NCBI RefSeq assembly: GCF_032190615.1
Contig: NZ_JAVLAT010000002.1
Location: 920,001 to 984,000, forward strand
Reading direction: 5' to 3'
Length of the DNA stretch: 64,000 bases
From: Brucella pseudogrignonensis
Lineage (GTDB): Bacteria > Pseudomonadota > Alphaproteobacteria > Rhizobiales > Rhizobiaceae
The notes under the pieces: model-generated
Told to the model about the DNA's origin: nothing
The model's database searches: none
Seen by the model: the letters and a program-made list of their open reading frames with translations, nothing else
Shown here: in pieces, positions 19,021 through 28,311 of the stretch
How positions within the stretch are numbered: the stretch's first letter is position 1
How the letters are laid out: every line of letters starts with the position of its first letter
Program-made: the position numbers and the translations under genes

Positions 19021-19841
19021 TAGCCATGCTCCTTCATGGTTTGTCTGAGATAAACCCATGCAACCAGACTGGTCATCAGCAGCGAGATCGTGCCAAGCGC
19101 ATTAGCAACGCCGTAATCGCCATAGGCATTGATGCGGAATGCCATATTCGCGGTTATCATAGTTGGCGATTGGGCATTGATCATCAGGGGCACTGAAAGC
19201 ACCGACATCATCGTGACGAAGCTCAGGATTAAACCAACAAGCAAGGTCGGACGCACTTGCGGAAGCACGATTTCAATGAGGATACGCAAGCGTCCGGCAC
19301 CAAGGTTGCGCGCTGATTCAATCGTACTGCGATCAATCGATGCCATGGCGCCAGCAAGAAGTAGTGTTACAAAGGGAGTTTGTTTCCAGACAAAAGCAAT
19401 GACGATACCGCGCCAGTCGAGGAAGCTCATTGCCTGAATTGGCGTGAGAATACCGCTTTCGATCAGAAGGCTGTTCATCAGGCCGTTTTTGGCGAGAAAA
19501 GTGCGCAATATCTGACCGACCACAATGAAAGGAATGAACAGTGGCCAGCGATAAAGCCAGCGCAGTACCGTAACGGCACGCTGATTGGAGCCAAGCGTCA
19601 GATAGCCACCGATAGCGATTGCGAGAAGGGCAATCAGTGCAGAGGAAAGTGTGACGATTACAAGCGTGAATAGCATGTCGCTGGAATAAAGCTCGAAAGC
19701 CTTAGTAAAATTGCCGAAGCCCCAATCTTCGCCAACGTGAAACGCTCCGGTTATCGCGCCAAACAGCGGCACGATGAACAGAAACAACACGATTGCCAGC
19801 GCGGGTGCAACCAGCAGAAAACCCGTCATTCTCTGCGACAT
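19020..19841 (-). CDS. ABC importer permease, PotB-like
   Basis: Permease of 273 residues with six predicted helices and an EAA loop (STIESARNLGAGRLRILIEIVLPQVRP). AAGGAA lies just upstream of the ATG. Sits 62 bases after the binding-protein gene and overlaps the next permease by one base. Confidence 0.88.
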   Translation of the reverse strand: MSQRMTGFLLVAPALAIVLFLFIVPLFGAITGAFHVGEDWGFGNFTKAFELYSSDMLFTLVIVTLSSALIALLAIAIGGYLTLGSNQRAVTVLRWLYRWPLFIPFIVVGQILRTFLAKNGLMNSLLIESGILTPIQAMSFLDWRGIVIAFVWKQTPFVTLLLAGAMASIDRSTIESARNLGAGRLRILIEIVLPQVRPTLLVGLILSFVTMMSVLSVPLMINAQSPTMITANMAFRINAYGDYGVANALGTISLLMTSLVAWVYLRQTMKEHG

Positions 19842-19903
19842 GGATATTCCTTAAGTACTGGTGAGGAGACCGGGTGCGCTGACGCACCCGGCTTAGGTTA
19901 ATT

Positions 19904-21037
19904 TTAATTGCCAACCTGACGCTCGTATGCTTTCAGAATGGCCTTGTTGTATGGGGCGATAGGGAAAGGCTTGCCGTAGTTGGCTAGTTCTTCAGGCGAA
20001 ATATCCGTGAAGAGCTTATTCCACGTATCGGCATTGAGTTCTGCTTTGACGTGGTCAGCATCAATGCCTGGATACCAGTTGAAGCGTTCAACGATGCCTT
20101 CAGCCTGAACCTTCGGGCTGGTTGCAAGTGCTACAAACTTTTCAGCGAGTTCCTTATTCGCGCTTTTCTCCGGAATGACATAATGCATCGGCTGACCCGG
20201 CATGCCCGGCGAAGGGAGAACGAGCTTCATTTCCGGCGGGAGCTGGCCATTGGCCTTCCAAGAGTAGAACATATCAACCCAGACCGGACCCATTGCAATT
20301 TCACCACGGCTCAGCATGTCGAGTGTTCCGGCATTGCCCGGTGTCAATGTTGCGTTGGTGGTAAAATCTTTGAGCGAGGCAAAAGCCTTGTCCCAGTTTT
20401 TCGCTTCGCCTTCTTCAAACGGGCCCTTCATCAGCTTTTCAGAATCGCCGCCGTAAGCATAGATCCAGCCCATAACGAAGCTCACGCCCGATGCACCGCC
20501 CTTGATGCCATTATAGCCGAACTGCTTCGGGTTTTCCTTGGCCCACGTGATCAGCTCGTCATAGCTCTTGGGTGGATTTGCAACGAGCGCCGGGTTGTAG
20601 GCAAGGGCCGTCTGGCTGTTGAACATGGGCATAACATAGCCATCAACGTTGGTGCCGAGCGCCATTTTAGCATTATCGCGTGTAACGAGCTTGCCGCTGT
20701 CGATCTTGCTGCGATAGTTTTCGAGAAACTTCTTTTCGACCATTGGACCAGCGAATTTCTCATGGACGACAGCAACGTCTGCGTCCCACTTTTCAACGCC
20801 AGCTTTTGACTGTGCTTCGAAGCGTTCTAGAATCTTCTGTGAACCAGCATCGCCCGGACCTGTGCCAACAACACGAACCGTTGTGCCCGGATTTTCTTTC
20901 TCGAACAATGGTCCGAGATATTCGTTCACATAGTCGACCATATTCTGATCGCCTGCAGTTAGAACCGTGAGTTCTTGGGCAGCGGCAGGTGATGCCGTGA
21001 GGCCAAGGATGAGCGCTGTTTTAAAGATCGTTTTCAT
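19904..21037 (-). CDS. Periplasmic solute-binding protein (family 1) of the LacI-linked ABC importer
   Basis: Protein of 377 residues with a clear signal peptide (MKTIFKTALILGLTASPAAA, then QELTVL). The mature part reads as a family 1 binding protein: LTAGDQNMVDYV at the start, a hinge with LAYNPALVANPPKSYDELITWAKENP, and a C-terminal YPGIDAD. It resembles YnjB/AfuA-like proteins; I cannot name the ligand. It lies 208 bases after the ATPase gene, and that gap contains a perfect operator palindrome, so it may have a second promoter. Confidence 0.87.
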   Translation of the reverse strand: MKTIFKTALILGLTASPAAAQELTVLTAGDQNMVDYVNEYLGPLFEKENPGTTVRVVGTGPGDAGSQKILERFEAQSKAGVEKWDADVAVVHEKFAGPMVEKKFLENYRSKIDSGKLVTRDNAKMALGTNVDGYVMPMFNSQTALAYNPALVANPPKSYDELITWAKENPKQFGYNGIKGGASGVSFVMGWIYAYGGDSEKLMKGPFEEGEAKNWDKAFASLKDFTTNATLTPGNAGTLDMLSRGEIAMGPVWVDMFYSWKANGQLPPEMKLVLPSPGMPGQPMHYVIPEKSANKELAEKFVALATSPKVQAEGIVERFNWYPGIDADHVKAELNADTWNKLFTDISPEELANYGKPFPIAPYNKAILKAYERQVGN

Positions 21038-21198
21038 CGAATAAATCCTGCTTTTTATCCGCTTAGCGGAAGGTTTCGACGGTTAAATGTTGTGTACCAG
21101 TGGATGCGTGATCGGGAATTTTTGAGCGTTTGAGGGCATTTGACTGCCCGCAATTCTATGTTGATCTGTGATAGCTGCCACAATCGACATTCATAAAA

Positions 21199-21214
21199 AT
21201 GCACAGCTGTGCAT
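21199..21214. promoter_or_regulatory. Palindromic operator candidate 1 (LacI operon)
   Basis: ATGCACAGCTGTGCAT is a perfect 16-bp palindrome in the gap between the ATPase and binding-protein genes. The core TGCACAGCTGTGCA recurs with one change each at 22362-22375 and 22511-22524. Confidence 0.7.
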
Positions 21215-21245
21215 AGAAAAATGTGAGGCGGTTGAGCGCACCAGA

Positions 21246-22319
21246 TTACTTGTCGAACAGGAATAATGACTGTTCGGGAATGCGTATTTCAACCTGAGAT
21301 CCGGGTTGGTGGCTTTCGTGTGTATCGACCAAAAGATGTTTTCCGCCGACATTCACCATGTGACGCCAGAGGCCACCGGGATAGCTTGTCTGGTCGACTG
21401 TTCCTGCCAGAATAAGTTCTGGCACCGTACCTGAAATGGGCGTGCCGGGATTGGTCAGCTTTGCAGCTTCACTACGAAAGCGCGCAGTAGCGATGCCATC
21501 TGACAGATTGCGACGGCCAGCGGGAATTGTGCTTGCTTTGTTATGTGGTCCGGCTGCAATTTCAATTCGATCAGCTGTCACACTTATCGGCAACTCAACG
21601 TTGTTTTCGGCGCCCATAAAAGCTGCAACAAAGTCAGATGCCGGATGATTATAGACTTCTTCGGGTGCGCCAGCTTGGGCGACTTCACCATTGTTGAGGA
21701 TCACGATGCGATCAGCCATGACCATGGCTTCTTCTCTGTCATGGGTGACATGAACCGCCGTGATGCCAAGGCGGCGTTGCAACGCGCTAATTTCGTGCCG
21801 AACAGAGAGACGAATGCGTGCATCAAGATTGGATAGCGGTTCATCCAGCAGTAGAATATCTGGTTCAATCGCGAGCGCGCGGCCAAGGGCGACGCGTTGA
21901 CGCTGACCGCCGGAAAGGGCGGCTGGTTTCCGATCAAGCAGTGCATCAAGTCCTAACAACCGCGCGACTTCTTGAGTTTTGCTGCGGATTGTATCTTTCG
22001 CTGTGCCGCGAATGCGCAGTCCATAGCCGATGTTTTGCGCCACTGTCATATGTGGCCAGAGTGCGTAAGACTGGAACACCAAGGCCATGCCGCGTTTATC
22101 AGGTGGCAGGCGAGTAACATCTTTTCCGCCGACGCGGATTGCGCCTTCGCTCGGCGTATTGAAACCCGCGATGGCGCGCAGCAAAGTGGTCTTGCCACAG
22201 CCCGACGAGCCAAGCAGCGCTACGAATTCACCCTTGTTAACCGAAAGGTCAACACCTTTAAGAATCTCATTGTTGCCATAACGGACGCGTGCATCCGCTA
22301 CCTCCAAAAACGCAGGCAT
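21246..22319 (-). CDS. ABC importer ATP-binding protein, PotA/FbpC-like
   Basis: ATPase of 357 residues with Walker A GSSGCGKTT (37-45), signature LSGGQRQR, Walker [16 protein letters not shown], switch histidine (VTHDREEAM) and a C-terminal TOBE-like domain. The ATG at 22319 has GGAGG eight bases upstream; the frame runs on to 22391 across an operator copy and is not used. First gene of the operon ATPase-binding protein-permease-permease-LacI-2H. Confidence 0.9.
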   Translation of the reverse strand: MPAFLEVADARVRYGNNEILKGVDLSVNKGEFVALLGSSGCGKTTLLRAIAGFNTPSEGAIRVGGKDVTRLPPDKRGMALVFQSYALWPHMTVAQNIGYGLRIRGTAKDTIRSKTQEVARLLGLDALLDRKPAALSGGQRQRVALGRALAIEPDILLLDEPLSNLDARIRLSVRHEISALQRRLGITAVHVTHDREEAMVMADRIVILNNGEVAQAGAPEEVYNHPASDFVAAFMGAENNVELPISVTADRIEIAAGPHNKASTIPAGRRNLSDGIATARFRSEAAKLTNPGTPISGTVPELILAGTVDQTSYPGGLWRHMVNVGGKHLLVDTHESHQPGSQVEIRIPEQSLFLFDK

Positions 22320-22361
22320 TTGCGTATCCTCCCCAGGATCGACGGCCGGTTTTATTTTTTC

Positions 22362-22375
22362 TGCACAGCCGTGCA
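22362..22375. promoter_or_regulatory. Palindromic operator candidate 2 (LacI operon)
   Basis: TGCACAGCCGTGCA, one base off the perfect palindrome, 43 bases upstream of the ATPase start codon. Confidence 0.65.
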
Positions 22376-22510
22376 ATGGAGATTGAAGCATTTTTATTTT
22401 ACCTCGACAAGCAACAATTTTAATGCGCTGAGAATTAGGGAGCAGTTTTTATGTGCTGCCTGTTGTTGTCGTTATCTATCGAGGATTTATAACAGCCATA
22501 TGACTGAGGC

Positions 22511-22524
22511 TGCGCAGCTGTGCA
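22511..22524. promoter_or_regulatory. Palindromic operator candidate 3 (LacI operon)
   Basis: TGCGCAGCTGTGCA, one base off the perfect palindrome, 149 bases centre to centre from copy 2. It lies immediately beyond the T-run of the sit operon terminator. Confidence 0.6.
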
Positions 22525-22555
22525 AAAACGTGGACAGCTTTACAAAGCTGCCCAC
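22524..22555 (-). terminator. Rho-independent terminator of sitABCD
   Basis: On the minus strand GTGGGCAGCTTT and AAAGCTGTCCAC pair (12 bp, one mismatch) and are followed by GTTTTTGC. It starts about 50 bases after the sitD stop. Confidence 0.85.
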
Positions 22556-22605
22556 GTCGCACGCAAGCTGTTCCGACACGAAAGGACAGCTCACTGGTAA
22601 ATTAA

Positions 22606-23460
22606 TCAAGCACTTTCAGGCTCATGCTGAGCTTCTGTCTTTGCCGTGCGCCACGATGAAAACAGGAAAGCTGCTATGAATATCCCCGTCATGAGCAGAA
22701 CGATCGTGGGTGCTGGTGCACTGTCTATGAAGAATGACAGATAAACACCCATGAACGATGAGAACACCGCAACGATAACAGCGACGATCATCATGCTGCT
22801 GAACCGGCGCGTGAGCAGGAATGCAATTGCTCCCGGCGCGATCAGCATGGCGATTGCGAGGATGATCCCAACGGCTTTTAAGACACCGACAATGGTGAGT
22901 GAGATCAGACAGAGCAGCCCGTAATGCAAAAGGCGTACCGGCAATCCGACGGCACGCGCTTGGGCCGGATCAAAAGCCTGAAGCAGAAAGTCGCGCCATT
23001 TTATAATCAGTATGACAGCGGTCACAGCGGCGATAATTGCGGTCTCGATAAGATCGCCTGTGTTGATGCCCAGAATGTCTCCAAACAGGATGTGATCAAG
23101 GTGAACTTCGGCGCGCACGGAAACATAAAGCACAAGTCCTAGCCCAAACATGCCGGAAAAGACGATTCCCATGACGGTATCTTGTTTGATGCGGCTGTTT
23201 TCTTTGAGGAATCCGGTCGCAAGCGCGCAGACCATGCCGGCAACAAAGGCCCCAATTCCAAACGGTAGACCGATCATATAGGCAATCACAACGCCCGGCA
23301 GCACTGCATGGCTGATGGCATCACCCATCAGCGACCACCCCTTGAGCACCAGAAAACAGGAGAGCAGGGCAGTTGGAATGGCAATCAACACTGACGCAAT
23401 CAGCGCATAGACCATGAAGTCAAACTGAAACGGCATCAAAAGCATCTCGGGAAAGCTCAT
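22606..23460 (-). CDS. sitD: Manganese/iron ABC transporter permease SitD
   Basis: ABC-3 family permease of 284 residues with eight or nine hydrophobic helices and the family motifs KGWSLMGDAISHAVLPGVV and ILAIAMLIAPGAIAFLLTRR. The start overlaps the sitC stop (ATGA). It forms the inner-membrane channel with SitC. Last gene of the operon, followed by a strong terminator. Confidence 0.9.
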   Translation of the reverse strand: MSFPEMLLMPFQFDFMVYALIASVLIAIPTALLSCFLVLKGWSLMGDAISHAVLPGVVIAYMIGLPFGIGAFVAGMVCALATGFLKENSRIKQDTVMGIVFSGMFGLGLVLYVSVRAEVHLDHILFGDILGINTGDLIETAIIAAVTAVILIIKWRDFLLQAFDPAQARAVGLPVRLLHYGLLCLISLTIVGVLKAVGIILAIAMLIAPGAIAFLLTRRFSSMMIVAVIVAVFSSFMGVYLSFFIDSAPAPTIVLLMTGIFIAAFLFSSWRTAKTEAQHEPESA

Positions 23461-24317
23461 AGCTCAACCTCCTGCAATGCTTTGGCTGCGCGTTTGCGTG
23501 CTGCAAGCATGCCATGCTTGGGTGCCAGAAAAAATACAGTGAGAAAAACCAGCGTTTGCAGCACAACAATGATGCCGCCAGTGGCGCCGTCCATGAAATA
23601 GCTGACATAAGCGCCGATGAAACTTGTTATCGCGCCAATAAGCACCGCAATCCACAAAAGCCGTGAAAAGCGATCTGTAAGCAGGTACGCAGTCGCGCCG
23701 GGCGTCACCACCATGCAGATGACGAGAAACGCACCCACGGTCTGCATTGCAGCAACCGTCGAGGCCGAAAGCATTGTAAAAAACATGATTTTCTGTGCTG
23801 TCGGTCTTAAGCCGATGGAACGCGCATGGCTTTCATCGAAAAACACCACCATCAGGTCTTTCCATTTCAGCAAAAGCAGAGCAAGCGACACGAAGCCAAT
23901 GATCGCCAATTGCAGAATATCGCCGGGCGTGATCGCGAGAATGTTGCCCAGCACGATGGTGTGAATGCTGATTGAGGTTGGCCGCAGCGAAATCATGAAC
24001 AGGCCAAGACCGAAGAAAGCCGTGAAAATTAGCCCGATAATCGCGTCTTCTTTGAGTTTTGTGCGCTGATTGAGAAACAGCATTGCAGCTGCGGCAAGTC
24101 CACCCGAAAAGAATGCCCCGATAGAAAATGGCAGGCCCAGCATATAAGCACCTGCGACGCCTGGCACGATGGAGTGGGAGAGGGCATCACCAATGAGCGA
24201 CCAGCCCTTGAGCATCAGATAGGCTGAGAGAAATGCGCAAACACCACCGACGAGGGCGGAAACCCACATGGCATTGAGCATATATCCATAAGAAAACGGT
24301 TCGAGCAGCACGGACAT
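23457..24317 (-). CDS. sitC: Manganese/iron ABC transporter permease SitC
   Basis: ABC-3 permease of 286 residues, paralogous to SitD (KGWSLIGDALSHSIVPGVAGAYMLG; FLVICMVVTPGATAYLLTDRF). Start and stop overlap the neighbouring genes (TAATG with sitB, ATGA with sitD). Confidence 0.9.
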   Translation of the reverse strand: MSVLLEPFSYGYMLNAMWVSALVGGVCAFLSAYLMLKGWSLIGDALSHSIVPGVAGAYMLGLPFSIGAFFSGGLAAAAMLFLNQRTKLKEDAIIGLIFTAFFGLGLFMISLRPTSISIHTIVLGNILAITPGDILQLAIIGFVSLALLLLKWKDLMVVFFDESHARSIGLRPTAQKIMFFTMLSASTVAAMQTVGAFLVICMVVTPGATAYLLTDRFSRLLWIAVLIGAITSFIGAYVSYFMDGATGGIIVVLQTLVFLTVFFLAPKHGMLAARKRAAKALQEVEL

Positions 24318-25204
24318 TAATTGTGCCCTTCCTGTTTATGCTCATAAAGCACAAATGGGCGCTCATCGTCTGTTATCACACCAATGGCTGATCGATTCTT
24401 GCTGGTCTTCTCATCGAGAATAAGGTGGCGCAACACGCCTCCGAAAGCTTTTTCGAGGTTCGATTGCGTGAAAATGTCTTCTGTAAGCCCATAGGCAAGC
24501 ACCGTATTTTTAACAAGAACGGTGCGGTCGCAGAACTCAGGAACGCTGCCGAGATTGTGCGTTGAAACCAGCATCACCCGACCTTCATCGCGAAGACCGC
24601 GCAGAAGGGTTACGATTGCTTCCTCTGTTTTAACATCTACCCCCGTAAAAGGCTCATCAAGGAGGATGACTTGCGCATCCTGTGCAAGCGCGCGAGCCAG
24701 AAATACGCGCTTTTTCTGGCCACCCGATAACTCGCCGATCTGCCGCTTGCGAAAATCGAGCATGTTGACGCGACTCAAAGCCTTTTCAACCGCTTCGTGA
24801 TCGGCGCGACGTGCAATGCGCATCATGCCCATATGCCCATAGCGCCCCATCATGACGACGTCTTCGACCAGAACAGGAAAATTCCAGTCAACTTCTTCGC
24901 TCTGTGGAACATAAGCGACGAGGTTTTGCTTCAATGCATGCTTAACCGGCTGACCCAGAATCGAAATGTCGCCCTTAGCGAGATGGACAAAGCCCATAAT
25001 TGCCTTGAAAAGCGTCGATTTACCGGAGCCGTTCACTCCAACAAGCGCAGTGATCGTGCCGGTTGGTATTTCAAAACTGGCATTGCGTAGCGCGGTATGG
25101 CCGTTGCGATATGTGACAGTCGCATTTTTCACGCTTAAGCCTTGAGCCGCGCTTTGATTTAGCACGGCTTGCTCCTGAGTGTTGTAATTTATTGGAGCAT
25201 TCAT
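24317..25204 (-). CDS. sitB: Manganese/iron ABC transporter ATP-binding protein SitB
   Basis: ATPase of 295 residues with Walker [10 protein letters not shown], a Q-loop [10 protein letters not shown], signature ELSGGQKKR and Walker [13 protein letters not shown]. The QSEEVDW Q-loop is typical of Mn/Zn ATPases of this family. There is a roughly 20-residue N-terminal extension before the first strand. The start overlaps the sitA stop by four bases. Confidence 0.92.
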   Translation of the reverse strand: MNAPINYNTQEQAVLNQSAAQGLSVKNATVTYRNGHTALRNASFEIPTGTITALVGVNGSGKSTLFKAIMGFVHLAKGDISILGQPVKHALKQNLVAYVPQSEEVDWNFPVLVEDVVMMGRYGHMGMMRIARRADHEAVEKALSRVNMLDFRKRQIGELSGGQKKRVFLARALAQDAQVILLDEPFTGVDVKTEEAIVTLLRGLRDEGRVMLVSTHNLGSVPEFCDRTVLVKNTVLAYGLTEDIFTQSNLEKAFGGVLRHLILDEKTSKNRSAIGVITDDERPFVLYEHKQEGHN

Positions 25205-26106
25205 TGTTTGAGGCCTTTGGCGATCGTGTCCGAAGTGACTTTCAGAAGATCAATATAGGTCGGAACTGGGCCGTCTGCTTCTGAAAGTGAATCAACATAG
25301 AGAACCCCACCATATTTCGCGCCAGTTTCGCGTGCGACTTGTTCTGCTGGTGCTGCTGAAACGGTGCTTTCCGAGAAAACGGCTGTGATGTTATTGGCGC
25401 GAACAGCGTCAATCACTTTCCGCACCTGCTGCGGAGTTCCTTGCTGGTCAGCATTGATTGGCCAGAGGTATAGCTCTTTAAGATCGAAATCGCGGGCGAG
25501 GTAAGAGAACGCACCTTCACTCGTTACAAGCCAGCGCTTGTCGTTAGGAATTGATGCAAATTCAGCCTTAATTGGATCGATAGCGGCAGTAATTTCGGCT
25601 TTGTATTTTTCGGCATTGGCTTTGTAAGTGTCAGCATTGTCCGGGTCATATTTCACGAATGCGTCGCGAATGCTATCGACGTAGATAAGGGCAGAGGTTG
25701 GCGACATCCAAGCATGGGGATTTGGTTTGCCTGAGTAAGGGCCTTCGGTGATTCCCATTGGAACAACGCCATCGCTCACCACCACACTTGGAACGTTCTT
25801 GAGGCGTGAGAAAAATTTTTCGAACCAGAGCTCGAGATTTAGCCCATTCCATAGAATGAGATCAGCGCCCTGTGCTTTGATGAGATCGCCGGGGGTTGGT
25901 TGATATTCGTGGATTTCAGCGCCTGGCTTGGTAATCGATTCAACCGTCGCAGCATCGCCAGCAACATTGCGAGCTATGTCAGCGATGACTGTAAAGGTTG
26001 TAACGGCTTTGAATTTATTTTCAGCTGATGCCGTACCAATTGCGCTGAGCAAAAAGGCGCTGCTCAAGAAACAAGCAAGCAGATGGCGTATCTTCAAATG
26101 AATCAT
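25201..26106 (-). CDS. sitA: Periplasmic manganese/iron-binding protein SitA
   Basis: Cluster A-I metal-binding protein of 301 residues with a signal peptide ending around ASA-EN. The expected four ligands are His66 (EIHEYQP), His131 (NPHAWMSP), Glu197 (TSEGAF) and Asp272 ([10 protein letters not shown]). A glutamate at the third position is seen in Mn/Fe binders such as PsaA; zinc binders usually have histidine there, so Mn2+ (and perhaps Fe2+) is the likely cargo. First gene of sitABCD, all four genes overlapping. A 21-bp palindrome lies 64 bases upstream. Confidence 0.93.
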   Translation of the reverse strand: MIHLKIRHLLACFLSSAFLLSAIGTASAENKFKAVTTFTVIADIARNVAGDAATVESITKPGAEIHEYQPTPGDLIKAQGADLILWNGLNLELWFEKFFSRLKNVPSVVVSDGVVPMGITEGPYSGKPNPHAWMSPTSALIYVDSIRDAFVKYDPDNADTYKANAEKYKAEITAAIDPIKAEFASIPNDKRWLVTSEGAFSYLARDFDLKELYLWPINADQQGTPQQVRKVIDAVRANNITAVFSESTVSAAPAEQVARETGAKYGGVLYVDSLSEADGPVPTYIDLLKVTSDTIAKGLKQ

Positions 26107-26169
26107 GGCTTAGTCCTCTTTGCTAATAACTTGAGTTAGGTAACGGACAACGCACATAATCGCAAGTGC

Positions 26170-26190
26170 TTTTGCAAATCATTTGCAAAA
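26170..26190. promoter_or_regulatory. Mur/Fur-type operator upstream of sitA
   Basis: Perfect ten-base arms TTTTGCAAAT and ATTTGCAAAA flank a single C. The inner TGCAAAT/ATTTGCA pattern resembles the Mur-responsive sequences described upstream of sit and mntH genes in rhizobia, where Mur represses with Mn2+. The position fits the sitA promoter. Confidence 0.7.
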
Positions 26191-26396
26191 CGTTTAATTT
26201 TTTTGTTGATGCTGGATTGTTATGAGAATATACACCTATAAATTGTATTAAAACTCGTTTTATATATGAGGTGCAGGCGAGGGTGAGCGCTTCAGTTGTA
26301 ATTAATTTGATTGCGGAATGTTTTATTGGCTCGTGTGAGCAAAGCTTTATGTAACGAGCCAGAATTTACTTTTTATAACAAAAATCGGGGGCGTTT

Positions 26397-27299
26397 ATGA
26401 TGGTTGTATCGGAAAAAAACCAATATAAAACAGTTATTAAAGTAGATAAAGCAGAAGGAAGTGTGGTGGAATTTGATGAAAAGGAGATGTTCCATCTGCC
26501 AGGGCACTTGAGCTACAAACAATCTTCTGTCGGGGTTGACGTATATGTGCCAGAAGATGTGCTCGGCATTCTTATTTTGGAACCGGTTCGCAATTTAAAA
26601 TTGAAATTGGTGAGCGGAGATGAGCTAACAATTAATTGCGTTGCAGGGACGGTTTGCGTGATACCTGCAGATCAGGCAGTAGTGATTACATGGCCTGAGC
26701 CTGTATTTTTTCTGAATATAAAATTGAATAATTTATTTAAAAGGAAAGATATAGATAGTAAAAGTATCTCTATTCATGATAAAATATCTATTTTTTCGAG
26801 TAAGAGATGCCTGCAGATCGGGAAAATAATATCAGAGCAACTGGATAATAATGAAAATATTGACCTTGATTTTATCAAATCTCTTCACATTGTGATTAAT
26901 AATATCATTGCGAAGAGCTATCTTTTATCACGAGAAGCTTCGGTAATTAATACAGGTCTTAGTTCGTACGCTTGCCGACAAATAGAAAGCTATCTTAAAG
27001 AGAATTTCCGCGGTTCTGTATTGGTGTCAGATATGGCGGACTATCTCGGAATGTCTTCCGGACATTTTGCGAGTTGTTTTCGCGAAAGTTTCGGCCAGAC
27101 GCCTCATCAGTATTTGATGAACTTAAGACTCGATGATGCGGAGAAATGCCTTAAGGAGACTGACATACCTATTAGTGAGATCGCTGCAGGACTAAATTTC
27201 TCTAGTCAAAGCCATTTAACCACGGCGTTAAAAAAATATCGTCAGCTTACTCCGGGTGAGATTCGCAGAAGAAGTTCGTTCAATCGTAGGCGGTCTTGA
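26397..27299 (+). CDS. AraC family transcriptional regulator, AT-rich
   Basis: Protein of about 300 residues. The C-terminal hundred carry the two AraC HTH motifs (VSDMADYLGMSSGHFASCFRESFG and ISEIAAGLNFSSQSHLTTALKKY) and the LTPGEIRR ending; the N-terminal part is not recognisable. Base composition and codon use (many AAT, ATA, TTA) are much more AT-rich than the flanking genes, suggesting acquisition from elsewhere. Either of two adjacent ATGs can be the start. It is divergent from sitA; its targets are unknown. Confidence 0.82.
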   Translation: MMVVSEKNQYKTVIKVDKAEGSVVEFDEKEMFHLPGHLSYKQSSVGVDVYVPEDVLGILILEPVRNLKLKLVSGDELTINCVAGTVCVIPADQAVVITWPEPVFFLNIKLNNLFKRKDIDSKSISIHDKISIFSSKRCLQIGKIISEQLDNNENIDLDFIKSLHIVINNIIAKSYLLSREASVINTGLSSYACRQIESYLKENFRGSVLVSDMADYLGMSSGHFASCFRESFGQTPHQYLMNLRLDDAEKCLKETDIPISEIAAGLNFSSQSHLTTALKKYRQLTPGEIRRRSSFNRRRS

Positions 27300-27359
27300 T
27301 ATGGATTTTTATTCTAAGATGCAGCGGGACGGCTAGGTTTAGTTTGTGGCATTTGTTTT

Positions 27360-27620
27360 TTACCTTTTTAGCCATTTGCGCCAAATATGGACCTCGCTTT
27401 TACGCCGCCAGCGACGAACTCGATGAGAGTCATGAGAAAGGACGATGAGACCAAGCGGTAACATCCAGAAACCGAGCACAGGTAAAAAACCTAATGCGCC
27501 TCCTATTAAGAGCGAGCCTCCAAGCGTTCGTCTCATCATTATGGATTGAGGCATAGGAATGCGTTTTCCTAGAATCAAAATAGAGCGTTTATGCACGTTA
27601 TGATTATATTTTTCGGTCAC
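27360..27620 (-). CDS. Small conserved membrane protein, PGPGW-like
   Basis: Protein of 86 residues with one or two hydrophobic helices (SLLIGGALGFLPVLGFWMLPLGLIVLS, about 35-61) and a very basic C-terminus (HRVRRWRRKSEVHIWRKWLKR). The pattern is like the putative PGPGW transmembrane family, although that exact motif is absent. The GTG at 27620 has AAGG six bases upstream; an internal ATG at 27554 is an alternative. Function unknown. Confidence 0.6.
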   Translation of the reverse strand: MTEKYNHNVHKRSILILGKRIPMPQSIMMRRTLGGSLLIGGALGFLPVLGFWMLPLGLIVLSHDSHRVRRWRRKSEVHIWRKWLKR

Positions 27621-27729
27621 GCTTACCTTCTCACGGTTTATCTACGATATTATTCCGTCTTAAATGTACCAGAAGATATAGGTTTTCCGCGCCCAAATGC
27701 AAAAAATTTGAAAAAAGTCAAAATAGGGC

Positions 27730-27758
27730 TTGGCAAATCAGAAAAGCTCCTGCTATAC
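27730..27758 (+). promoter_or_regulatory. Promoter of tRNA-Asn
   Basis: TTGGCA, a 17-base spacer and CTATAC form a good sigma-70 promoter 30 bases before the tRNA. Confidence 0.65.
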
Positions 27759-27787
27759 GCCACCTCGCTGACACAACGAGCACCTCT

Positions 27788-27862
27788 TCCCCGGTAGCTC
27801 AGTGGTAGAGCAACCGGCTGTTAACCGGTTGGTCGCTGGTTCGAATCCGGCCCGGGGAGCCA
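27788..27862 (+). tRNA. tRNA-Asn (GTT), CCA encoded
   Basis: A full cloverleaf is seen: acceptor arms TCCCCGG and CCGGGGA, D arm GCTCAGTGGTAGAGC, anticodon stem ACCGG/CCGGT with loop CTGTTAA (anticodon GTT at 27820-27822), T arm GCTGGTTCGAATCCGGC, discriminator G and an encoded CCA. Confidence 0.97.
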
Positions 27863-28240
27863 CTGTTTTCTCAGTGAGAACAGTAGGTTGTAACTATGCT
27901 AAGTGGCTCTAAATTTATATTTGTTTTGTGTAAGCTTTTTCATGCAATTGGTAGTTAAGTTTAGTTTTACTAACTAATCTCGATTTGATTGGTATTATTT
28001 GCTGTAGGCTTAGGTGGTTTAGGGTAGCAAGTATCGGTGATAGGTAATTGTTGTGGGCCCTTAAAAAGGTCACACGCATGGATATTGACTGGTTTCTTAA
28101 GCTTTCGATTGCTGGGAGCAAATCTCAAATTTGTTGCGTTGATATCCAGTTCGCGCGAAGTCTTTTGAACTGAACCGTCCGACGCGATACCCCCGTTTTA
28201 AGCTGAAGATTTGCATGAATGTGTTGAAAGACGTCCATTG
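27863..28240. other. Non-coding region downstream of tRNA-Asn
   Basis: AT-rich sequence without a credible gene. No integrase and no second copy of the tRNA 3' end were found, so there is no direct evidence for an integrated element. Confidence 0.5.
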
Positions 28241-28311
28241 AAGGCATGAAGCAGACGACCTTTAAATATCAGAGGGTCATAGGCATGACCTCCGACACCC
28301 CTTCATGCTTT
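28241..28311 (+). ncRNA. Candidate structured RNA or leader upstream of a 26-residue peptide gene
   Basis: Arms AAGGCATGAAG (28241-28251) and CTTCATGCTTT (28301-28311) pair, with one G-U, and enclose a second helix, GAGGGTCAT/ATGACCTC with loop AGGC (28272-28292). The nested two-helix shape lies 117 bases before a small ORF. No match to a known RNA family was recognised. Confidence 0.35.

Noticed and set aside
20051..20809. 252-residue open frame antisense to the solute-binding protein gene
   Set aside because: The minus-strand gene has signal peptide and family motifs; the antisense frame shows none.
22530..22555. Inverted repeat considered as a fourth LacI operator
   Set aside because: The arms differ from the operator motif and it is followed by a T-run on the minus strand, so it is the sit terminator.
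27788..27862. tRNA-Asn as att site of an active genomic island
   Set aside because: No integrase gene and no second copy of the tRNA 3' end in the window.
27915..28121. 68-residue minus-strand frame downstream of tRNA-Asn
   Set aside because: No SD, no recognisable pattern, ends in AT-rich filler.
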